The translations under genes were made by a program, and so were the position numbers. The notes beneath the pieces were generated by a model. That model searched no databases and had not been told where the DNA came from. It saw only the letters and a program-made list of their open reading frames with translations. Below are positions 55,100 through 64,000 of a stretch of 64,000 bases of DNA, one piece after another. The stretch is from Sesamum alatum. Its lineage: Eukaryota; Streptophyta; Magnoliopsida; Lamiales; Pedaliaceae. The stretch spans positions 41,090,873 to 41,154,872 of the forward strand of contig JACGWO010000003.1 in NCBI GenBank assembly GCA_034509735.1, in the 5' to 3' direction. Each line of letters opens with the position of its first letter. Position 1 is the stretch's first letter.

Positions 55100-57130
55100 A
55101 TGTCCATCTTCTCCTTCTTATGTGAGTGTTCTTCATCCGTTTTTTTCATCTATTCGTATTGTTTAGATATGTCGGAAGGGGGTATTGATGAGAAAACGGT
55201 AGATGACTTCATGATGGAATTGGTGGTTGTGTCTGGTGATGAAGGTGAAGTGCATCCTCTCATTCTGGCCCTCATGAGGGTAAGGGCAAGGATGAGGTTA
55301 GTAATAGTAAGAAAAAACCTACTCGGGCAGAAACATAGCGGAGAAAAATAGAGACTAGGCTAGTAGCTGCGGGTGTGGAATCCTCCGTATCTTTCGTCCC
55401 TTTATAGAGGAGGAAGATATAAGTGACCTGAGATCCAAGTACGGGATACCTGATGACTGGGCGATTTAGGTCCCGACTTCGGTTGATCGGCCACTCTCCT
55501 CCTGTTGGGTTTGCTTGTTTCTGTGTGGCCTAGTTAGAGGCCGGTTTGAAGTTCCCCATTCATCCCTTATTTGCGGAAGTATCCTCATTGTTCCAGGTCC
55601 CTCTGAGTCAATTAGTGCCCAAGTCCTTTAGCATTTTAGCTGGTTTCTTTATCCTGGTCACTAATCTGGGGAAACTCCTTCTGCTGCCCAATTTTACTCA
55701 TTCATCATGCTGAAAAAGGCTAGTGCAAGGATTTTCTATTTTATCTCCCGAGGGGATGCTCATATCTGAGTTAAATTAAGGAGTGGAAATGCTACTATTT
55801 TTTTGTTTCTTTTTCCTCATCCTTGGACCTTTCCTACTGCTTGGATCTCTTTCGCACCCAAACTTCTGAGGTACTTTACTCGCAGCCGTCCTGCTCGTTT
55901 CCAACTATTATTAAAGCGCTTAAATATGTCACGATATGACCCTTGCGACCAGGGTACTGGTATACATCTTGCTATCCTTTCTTGTTGTACTGTTTTCCTC
56001 TATATAAATGTTAGAATATGTAACTTGTGGTTTTGTGTACTCGGAAGACGAGATGTTCAATCAACTGCTGCAAGACAAGGCTTCAGCAGCCGATAAGCTA
56101 CCCCAGGCAGACTCTTCTGCAAAGTGTCCTACTAGAAAGAGTCCACATTCTACTCCGGCTAGCTCAGCCTCCACAGGGGATCCCAAGGGGAAACGCCAAG
56201 CCGACCCGCTTTCTCCACCCTCCAAGCATGCTAAGGGGCTGGCTAGACCCTGGCACCTCCTGCTCTGAAACCTGTTGTTTGAGTTGGCGCGCCTCGCCCT
56301 GAGGCAAAAAAGAAAGAATACAAAACAAGAGGCTAATGAGGGCTCTTCCCAGCTGCAGGAAGAATGAGAGAGCAACAGAGCGGCAAACTTTCTGAAGGGG
56401 ATCCCATCCCTTCTGGACCAGGCCTACATTGACGCTCTACCTCATCCCCAAGCTCTAAACTTGCTAGCTTCGTACATTAGCAAGGTAAGTGGAGTTACAG
56501 TATAGATTTAGTGTGTGAAGTAAACTGTGTACCTGTATATATCTTGTGTAGGCCACCCTGCTGGCTGGTGGTCTGTTCAGTTGGCTTGGAACAATGAGGT
56601 CCAGTAGCAGATGAGGCCAACAGCTGGATGAGCTGGAGAATGCAAGCAAGGAGAAAGAATGCAAGTCAGAGGCCAGCCTGGTTCATTTGTAGAAGGAGAT
56701 CAAGCCTCCACACTCGCTTGGAGCAAACCTCCTTGAAATTGCAAAAATATCACACTACTGAAATACGGCAAGAAGGTGTTGGAGGAGAAGTAGGCCAGCA
56801 GAATAGAAGAGTTTCAAGAAGTCTTCCGAATTTCAGAGCCTACTGGCCGACAAGGCCTTAAAGTATTATTATCATGGCTTTAGGACCTGCGTCTATTAGT
56901 TCATGGAGGCTGGCTATCCTCCTGAACCTGTTTCTTCTACCTTCTTGGATATTCATGCTGATCTCGCAGATACTCCTGAGCAGGATGAGGAGGTGCCTCG
57001 TGAGCTTCCAGAGGTGCTGGTGCGAGCTGATCAAGGGGAAAGGCTCCGGAGGATGTTCTCCCTGTTAAGAGTGTGGCTCCAACTGATGCCACTTCAGGTG
57101 CCGACCATGCTCCTAAGTAAAAAAGCAATT
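55100..57130 (+). pseudogene. Antisense extra ORF of the Tat element (transposon-type protein), broken
   Basis: Plus-strand pieces run opposite to pol. The start may be M-S-E-G-G-I-D-E-K at 55170. A central stretch at about 55700-55950 has A-R-I-F-Y-F then P-H-P-W-T-F-P-T-A-W and L-L-K-R-L, as in plant retrotransposon or transposon accessory proteins. A Pro/Ser/Lys-rich stretch (56060-56270) and Glu/Gln-rich, coiled-coil-like pieces (56600-57100) follow. Multiple stops and frame changes break it. The function of such ORFs is unknown. Confidence 0.55.
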
Positions 57131-57798
57131 AAGTCTTGCTACCTCCTGCGCGAGGTTTCTAAATGCCCGTATGTGGGCTTTTAATGTTTTTGTTGATGGC
57201 ACCTAGTGCCCATTGGATTCTATTCCCCCTCACTCCTTTTATGTTTTTCTTCTGAATATTTCTTTATGCGAGTATGTTTTCTTTTCCTCAATGTCTTGAG
57301 CTCTCTGTTGTGTTTGATTGATCTTACAAGTTAGTATAGACAGGGAGCTGAGAGATACCATGACATATGAGTGGTAAGCAAGAATACTTTCGTAAGTGTT
57401 AGGATGAAATGCTATATGAGAGAAAAGGAGAGAGGTTTCCCCTGTTTCATACAAGCACAAGTTACTTCAAAGTAATATTTAGGCGTGCAATTTAAGCATA
57501 TGGAGCACGTAGTACGCCAAATAAGCAAGACGTTGGAGGCTTTTGACAGTTTGTTGCAAGTCACAGTCACCTTGCTTACGATTATCCCAGCCTATTGATC
57601 CTGCTATCATCCAAAAAGATGCTACTTAACTAACAGACGAAGTATATCATATAAGATAGGTAAAGACAGGTTTATATAATAGCTAATCCCAACTAGGCCC
57701 TATGAATCTTCTTTTAGCAGGGATATTGGAGGGCTCTTTACGAGGCTGAGAGAGCGTGCTTGCTTGATTAAGGTTCATGTGTTGAGCTGCCAACGGGA

Positions 57799-57923
57799 GG
57801 CTTAAGAGTGTGCGCTAGTAGATGGCTTAAGAGTATGCGCCCGTTGGCGCCTTAAGAGCGTGCACCAACAGGCGGCTTAAGAGCGTGAGCAAGTAGACGG
57901 ATAAGGGCGTGCGCCAGCAGGCA
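57799..57923. repeat. 25-bp minisatellite, five units, in the Tat 3' untranslated region
   Basis: Five consecutive units of exactly 25 bp start at 57799, 57824, 57849, 57874 and 57899. The consensus is about GGCTTAAGAGYGTGCGCCAG plus five bases (YAGGC). Units differ by three to seven bases from each other. The array lies just downstream of integrase in element orientation. Confidence 0.92.
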
Positions 57924-58059
57924 GCTTATGTGGTCATCCTGGGTTTGGAAGGCTTAAGTCTGTTGACAATAGGAACTGGAGATAAAAAGACTGTATTTAT
58001 TGATGTAAAGTAATGCTTAGTTTACAAAAGCGAATAAAAATAGAAAAATAGAGAATTTC

Positions 58060-59110
58060 TAAGGATAAAACTTCTTGAGGTTGTATGTATTCAATGAGCG
58101 AGAAATCCTTCTCCTATCTATGTCTTCTAGCTCATACGAGCCAAATTTGACGACCTTGGTTACTTTATAGGGCCCCTACCGATTGGCGGCTAGCTTTCCA
58201 ACTGGCTTGAAGACACTGGCTTGCCCAAGTATAATGTCTCCCACCTGGAATTCTCAGTTCCTAACCCTCATGTTGTAGGTATTAACCACCCTCTGTTTGT
58301 ACCTTTCCATCCGTGTTCGAGCGTCTTCTCGGGCTCCCTCTAGCAGATCCAAGTTGGTGCATAGCATGGCGTCTTTATTTCCTAAATCATAATGTTCAAT
58401 GCGGAAGTTGGCAATTTGGCCTCAGGGGGGATGACTGCTTCTGAACCATACACCAGGTTAAAGGGTTTATCTCCGGTAGTAGACCTGGGGGTAGTTCTAT
58501 AAGACCACAACACACTGGTAGGGTGTCCACCCACTGTCCTCTTGTCTATTCAGCTTGGTCTTGATGCCTTGTACTAGAATACGGTTTGTGACCTTTACCT
58601 GCCCATTAGCTTGGGGGTAGGCTACGGAAGTGAAATTGGCGAGCGTTATCAGAAATAATAACCCGAGGTAAACCATACCCGCGTATTATGCTTTTCCAGA
58701 GAAATTTGAGCACTTCGTTTTTGGAGATCTTGGCAAGGGGTTTTACTTCCACCCATTGGCTAAATAATCCACAGTCACCAGCAGAAACTTCCGTTGCCCT
58801 TGTGTAAGGGGGAAAGGACTTACTATGTCTATTCCCCATTGAGAGTGGGCAGGGTGCCGTGATAGCTTTGAATGGCTCTTCTGGCAAGTGGATGAGCATG
58901 GCGTGCTTTTGACATTGTTCACATTTCGGATTCACTCCATGGAATCCTTCCTCAGGCTAGGCCACAAGTATCCAGCTCTTAGAATTTTCCTTGCAAGAGC
59001 TACACCACCTGTATGAGATCCGCAGGGTTCTTCGTGCACTTCTCGCAGCACGGTTTGACCCTCCTCATGGGATAAGCATCGAACCTAGGACTGGGATAAA
59101 CAACGCCTAT
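58060..59110 (-). pseudogene. pol: Integrase of the truncated Tat element
   Basis: On the minus strand the zinc-binding part has S-H-T-G-G near 59010 and C-E-Q-C-Q near 58915. The core has L-A-K-I-S-K-N-E-V-L-K-F then P-R-V-I-I-S-D-N near 58655. The expected first Asp region near 58820 is degraded. The C-terminal part includes W-S-Y-R-T-T near 58500, V-Y-G-S-E-A-V near 58440 and V-G-D-I-I-L-G near 58230, with an in-frame stop near 58178 in the G-P-Y region. The frame is broken in several places. Confidence 0.8.
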
Positions 59111-59495
59111 AGAGAACTCCTCTCAAGCGGGCGAACTTGGCCAACCTGCTCTTCAAGCGGGCGGCCTCCTGTCCGCATCGGAAAGGATGTCCTCTTTAAG
59201 ATAATCTTAGAAGGGATTCCTCTAATCTGTATCAACATGCAGGATATTGATATTAGTGCTAAGGGAATCTTTAGTGATGATCCTTACAGTGATGGTGCGA
59301 GTGTTGCAATCAGATATAGAGCTAGCAAGTCAGGCAAGGTAGTCCACTTTGGTATTTTCAGTGCGTGGGTTCTGGTGAAGCTGAAAGCTTTGCAACCGGC
59401 CCCTAAGCTCGGTCATCTCCTACAGACACTCCTTCATTCTATCTTCCTTGACTTCGTATGTACCCCCCACCTGATTAGTAGATACTAGCAGCTAA
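59110..59495 (-). pseudogene. pol: Archaeal-type RNase H end and linker of the Tat element
   Basis: On the minus strand the sense includes V-K-E-D-R-M-K-E near 59450, a T-E-N-T-K block near 59350, then Y-L-K-E-D-I-L near 59190, typical for the stretch between the second RNase H and integrase in Tat elements. Several stops occur. Similarity ends at about 59495, the truncation point. Confidence 0.7.
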
Positions 59496-59829
59496 CGCGC
59501 ACGGTTCTCACATGCACAAATTTTTAAGTGTAAGTAGGGCAAGTATAAAAATTCTTCTAATTGTAAACAAAATAAAATTACATAAAATCCTTTAATCCTG
59601 TATATTTTTTCCTTTCTAATCAACACTTTTGTGGTTCTTTCAAAAATTATTCGCAAAAAATATACAATTAATCATGAATTGTATGGCAAAGAGCTTTTTA
59701 GATAATTGACATGATAATTGCATGTACTTGATTTATATTTTTCTATTTTGTGTTTGTGAACAAGTTTTAAAGAACTTATAGGGACTTTTACAACTAAAAC
59801 AACCTTCAATTTCAATAATTCAGGCAATA
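59496..59829. other. AT-rich spacer, nothing recognised
   Basis: 334 bp between the truncated Tat element and the target duplication of the foldback element. Confidence 0.5.
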
Positions 59830-59839
59830 AATTAGATGG

Positions 59840-61266
59840 GGGCAAAATGCTTTTTTGGTACCATTAAAAAAAGTCATTATCGTTTTTGGTACCACAATTG
59901 TGGTGAGTGTCGCTTTTGGTACCATTAAACACGAAAACACATCTTTTTGGTCCCAAGTTAACGGCTGAGGCTATGTGCCTTGCACATGGCCGTTAACGGC
60001 CGTTAACCCCTGTTTGCTCACGTGAGGAGCCATGTTTAATGGTACCAAAAAAACTGGAAAAAATAGTTTTTTGGTACCATTAAGAGGAAAAAGAAATATT
60101 TTGAGCAAGTTTGACCACAGACTATAAGATCTTTTTTTTTCTTTTTACAAAAATGAAAATATTTGGAAAATTTTATTTTAGTATATATAACAAAATAGCT
60201 TTAAAATTCAAATTATATATATTTCAGATAACTTTCAGGATCTCTTTTACTATTTTTGAAAATTAAATTATTATTTGATTTGAAAATATTTTAACATTTG
60301 AGCACAAATTATAAGAAATAAAATTATTAAAATATTTTTAGACCAAATAATAATTCAATTTCAAAAAATAATAAAAAAATGCTCGAATTTGTCTGAAAAA
60401 TTATTTCTCATAATTTGTTGTCAAATATTATTTTCAGATCAAATATTTCAAATATTAATAAAAATATATTTCAAATACTAAAAAAAATTATTTCTTATAG
60501 TTTTGTTGTCAAATATTAAAATATTTTCAGACTAAAATATAATTCAATTTCAAAAATAATAAAAAGATCCTAGAAATTATCTAAAATAAAAATAATTGTA
60601 ATTTTAAATTTATTTTATGACATATATTAAAATAAAATTTCTCTAATATATTTTCTTAAAATTTTATTAAAATATTTTTGGACCAAATAATAATTTAATT
60701 TTAAAAATTAATAAAAAGATGCTAGACTTTATCTCAAAATATAAATAATTATAATTTACATTAATTCATTATTTATATAAAAATAAAATTTATTTAATAT
60801 TTCTATTTTAAAAAATAATTTTTTTTTGTTATAGTTTGTGGTCAAAGTTATTAATTTTTTTTCAAAAAGAGTAAAATAGATCCTAGAAAATATTTGAAAT
60901 ACAAATAATTATAATTTTTAAAGTTATTTTATTATATATATTAAAATAAAATTCCCCTTTCATTTTTGTAAAAAGAAAAAAAAGGTTCTTATAGTTTGTG
61001 GTTAAAATTGGTCAAAAGGTTTTTTTTCCCTCGTAATGGTACCAAAAAAATATTTTTTCTTGTTTTTCTTATGTCCCATTAAACAAGGCCTCACGTGAGC
61101 CAACAAAAGTTAACGGCCGTTAACGGCCATGTGCCGTTCTGCCCTTAACTTGCGACCAAAAAGGCTTATTTCGTGTTTTAATGATACCAAAAACGACACT
61201 TGCTACAATTATGGTACCAAAAACGATAATGATCTTTTTTATAGGTCCCAAAAAAACATTTTGCCC
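59840..61266. mobile_element. Mutator-like foldback element, 1427 bp, with 10-bp target duplication
   Basis: The ends GGGCAAAATG...CATTTTGCCC are flanked by AATTAGATGG on both sides (59830-59839, 61267-61276). A 9-10 bp duplication is characteristic of Mutator-like elements. The inverted arms are over 400 bp long. They include repeated TTTTTGGTACCA boxes and a GTTAACGGCCGTTAAC palindrome near 59993 and 61111. The AT-rich centre has no coding capacity. Confidence 0.88.
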
Positions 61267-61276
61267 AATTAGATGG

Positions 61277-62276
61277 CATGCCAAAGTTATTGCAATGACA
61301 AACCAAGAGTTGTAACCAAATAGAGATAATAATTTAAGTCTATTAAAATTCAAGTTTTTCTACACATAACCTATAAGAAGTTAGTCACACATACACAAAT
61401 TCAAAATATTTATATATAAATATTTTCTCAAAAAATATCAAAAGAAAAAACTCAAAAAAAAAAATAAAGAAGAAGAACTAATCAACGAATAATGACTTAT
61501 AACTACTTAGATTCTTACGTTTCACGTTACAATCATACAATAATAACTTAAAAGAACTATATATTTTGAATTTCTCTTTTACACAAATACTTTTAGCCCT
61601 GTATTGACTCAAATATCTCTCCATAATGTTCCATGTTGGACTTGGGAACAACATTTCTCAAACTACTACAATTTAAATTATAAAACCAATGAAAATTATA
61701 TTTTCATATCTATAAAATTTATATTAGTACTCTCTCTACAACTATCCATTACTTCTACTAAATATTTTTGCAAAATGGAAAATTTTTGTCCTCAGTTTCT
61801 ATTGCTGCCAGCTTAAATTCAAATTCTTTGACATTTATTTTGAATCCCTTCAGATGTCTCATCCATATATTAAAGGAAGCTGAGAAAATGGTTAGGAGAA
61901 AGAAAGTAAACAGAAAAATTTATCTTTTTTTTTTTTCTTTCAAGAAACAAAAATAGAGTTCCGAAGAAAGAATTAAATTAAAAAAAAATCACTGATTCTT
62001 CACCAACAACACAAAATAATGTATAGGAAGTTGATGTTTTTTTGTGAAGTATATCTCCAAATGGATGAATTCCATCACAATTTAAAATTATGGATATACA
62101 GTTTTATTTTTATGTACAATTATAAAACTTTTGTATTTTCCTTAACTTATATTTAACAAATTGTGCACACGAGGACCGCGTGCGTTAGCTGCTAATAAAT
62201 TAAAAAAGAAACCAAAAAAGTTCAAAGGGAAATGGTATGAACTATGCAGCATTAGTAGCGCATTAAATAAGCTATG
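61277..62276. other. AT-rich spacer, nothing recognised
   Basis: 1 kb with short low-complexity frames only. Confidence 0.45.
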
Positions 62277-62690
62277 GGCAAATTACATTAATGGCCTGAG
62301 CAGATTTAACATAATTATGAATATTTCTTATATTTTTAAAAATTATAAATATCCTTTTAAGATTTGTAATTATTAACCAAGTACTTGGAATTGTCCATTT
62401 TGTCCTTAATTTTTTTAAATTATAGAAAAATCAGTCGAGACAAAATTACATTATTATTCCTCTGTGTAAAAAACACAAGACTCCCTCTCGCTGCGCCTCT
62501 TAGTCCAAAACATTCAAAATATTTTAAAAATTAATAAAAAATAATTCAATTTGTATAAGGATATTTTGATCAATTCACCCATAAAAATAGATGAAAATGG
62601 ATTATTTATAGTTATAAACCTCGTCAAATACCTCATAAGGTTATTTGTAATTTTTTTAAAAACGAAACGTAGAAATCATTATAAAATTCA
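62277..62690. mobile_element. Truncated MITE of the AGGGTAAATT family
   Basis: The left end GGGCAAATTACATTAATGGC, the block AACATAATTATGAATATTTC and the central features (a T-poor TTATTCCTCTGTGTAAAAA block, inverted) match the MITE at 20251-20681. The right end has only the inner part of the terminal repeat (TTATTTGTAATTTTTTTAAA near 62640). Confidence 0.6.
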
Positions 62691-64000
62691 CACTAAGCTA
62701 ATATAATAATGTCTTAAGCGACAACCACATGATAATATGACGATGATTGCAACGTTTTATCTGCTATGATTACAATAATATTGTATCAAGTTCATATTTT
62801 CTCTATGAAATGATTACAATTAACCTGTCTTGTGCTTTTACACTGCGGAGGAAATCAAGAAACTATTGTTGTCTCTTAAGGATCGAATGTAATTATGAGG
62901 AAGTTAAAAGTTATGGATAATCACGATCGACAATATACACAAACGTAATGATTTCCATTTTTTTCCCCACCAAAAAGTCAGTGGTCCTCGAGTGAGATAT
63001 ACTTTTGTATGAACTATTGTTATATATATATATTAATTAGTTAATAATAATTATATATTGATGTTACTGTTATCATTAATAAGTTTCTTGAAATTCTTAA
63101 TGTTGTTTCCAGAAACAATTTCAATATTATCGTTTGCAATTTTATCACTATATTATTCCTTTTAGCAATTGTCACTAAAAAAAAAATGATTATTTACTAC
63201 ATCATTAATGACTACAACTTTCAAGTCATGAAATTAATGTTACTATCTACACAACCAAATAAAAGGAGTATTTGTGAAAAATTTTACTTTTAAAAAAATG
63301 ATTTTTATAGAAAAAATTGGAAGTTGTAACAAAATTAAAAGTGGGTATCGTTAGTAAAGAAAGTGAAAAACTGATAAAAGCTAAATTTGGATATTATATT
63401 TATTTTAAAATGTTAAGAAAGTTTATTTAACTTTTTAAAACTTAAATATAATTCAGAAAAAAAAGTATTATATTTTTATTTTTTATACACATAATGGTTA
63501 TTAAATATGTTATTGACCGTAAAATAATTATAATTTATTAGAATATATTCAAATCAAATTAAATTTAAAATAGTTAATAAATATAGTTATTATAATTTAT
63601 TAGCATTCATATTCAAATAGATACTTTAATTTAGAAATAAATTTTAGTATTATTTAATTTTTGTTTGTGATTTTTATTTTAATTTTCAAATAAAATTATA
63701 CAATCTAAAAATTTATATACTTTTGTATATTATATTTTATATTAATATATTTTAAGATAAAATTATTTATTATTTTTAAGAAGGATGAAAAGCGCACACA
63801 AAAAAATACTCAAACAAGTTTTAAAACAAGTCAACGTGATGAAGTCCCTTATATAGATACAATAAGAGGCAGTTTAACCAAAAATTGACAAAAAAAATAA
63901 ATAAATAAAAGGTCCAAGCACGCAAAAATTCAGGCCTCAACGCATTTATGACACGTGCACCCAACCTTCCATCAATGTCTAACGGCAAGGGGGGTTTCGC
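62691..64000. other. AT-rich spacer; G-box near the end
   Basis: No gene is recognised. A CACGTG G-box core lies at 63952-63957 within GACACGTGCAC, and a TATA-like TATATAG near 63853. These could belong to a promoter of a gene beyond the window, which cannot be tested here. Confidence 0.35.

Larger units (their letters stand above)
53810..59495 (-). mobile_element. 5'-truncated Tat-lineage Ty3/gypsy retrotransposon
   Basis: Read on the minus strand: the end of the archaeal-type RNase H and linker (59495-59110), integrase (59110-58060), a 3' untranslated part with a 25-bp minisatellite, an antisense extra ORF (plus strand, 55170-57130), a polypurine tract and one LTR (to about 53810). Gag, protease, reverse transcriptase and the 5' LTR are absent. 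The extra antisense ORF between pol and the 3' LTR is a known trait of several Tat elements. The left LTR border is uncertain. Confidence 0.75.

Noticed and set aside
57799..57923. Possible CRISPR array (regular 25-bp repeats)
   Set aside because: There are no unique spacers between the units, and the context is a plant retrotransposon. It is a minisatellite.
58991..59488. Plus-strand frame of 165 residues
   Set aside because: The minus strand of the same bases reads as Tat RNase H end and integrase start, so the plus frame is a shadow.

Overview
This window is nuclear DNA of a flowering plant, most likely a eudicot. The evidence is AT-rich spacers, nested LTR retrotransposons of plant-only lineages (Athila-like, Tat-like, Tekay-like chromovirus), CACTA transposons, MITEs, and a two-exon glyoxal-oxidase-like gene. 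I cannot name the species. Only one host protein gene looks intact (32735-34763, minus). Two nearly identical tRNA genes (38243-38316 and 50670-50743) are the other likely functional host genes. Almost everything else recognisable is mobile DNA.

Layout. 1-1142: spacer with a 350-bp MITE. 1143-19795: a CACTA transposon (3-bp target duplication TAT) carrying a decayed tnp2 transposase gene and a second transposase-type gene. An 11.2-kb Athila-like element (2848-14088, duplication CCCCG) sits inside the tnp2 reading frame. 19796-26466: a MITE, a decayed Tat-lineage gypsy element and a probable further LTR. 26467-31353: a second CACTA element (duplication TGA) with a tnp2 remnant on the minus strand. 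31357-32734: unclassified repeat-like DNA. 32735-34763: the glyoxal-oxidase gene. 34764-42671: AT-rich spacer with several MITEs or foldbacks, the first tRNA and a small Helitron cluster. 42672-50631: a minus-strand Tekay-like chromovirus (duplication CTTAA). 50670-50743: the second tRNA. 50750-53520: a decayed LINE holding a 705-bp solo LTR (duplication GGCAT) and a 415-bp MITE (TTAA). About 53810-59495: a truncated minus-strand Tat element with an antisense extra ORF and a 25-bp minisatellite. 59840-61266: a Mutator-like foldback element with a 10-bp duplication. The rest is spacer.

How it fits together. The host genes are a secreted copper-radical oxidase and two tRNA genes. The rest records layered insertions whose order can be read: CACTA before Athila, LINE before solo LTR and MITE, tRNA-flank duplication before the Tekay insertion. 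LTR pairs differ mainly by single-base length changes, so some frameshifts in the retroelement genes may be assembly errors rather than real decay. I found no evidence of a wholly new gene system. The most unusual signals are a hairpin module repeated in the LTRs and 3' region of the Athila element, with one compensatory base-pair change, and the duplicated tRNA unit.
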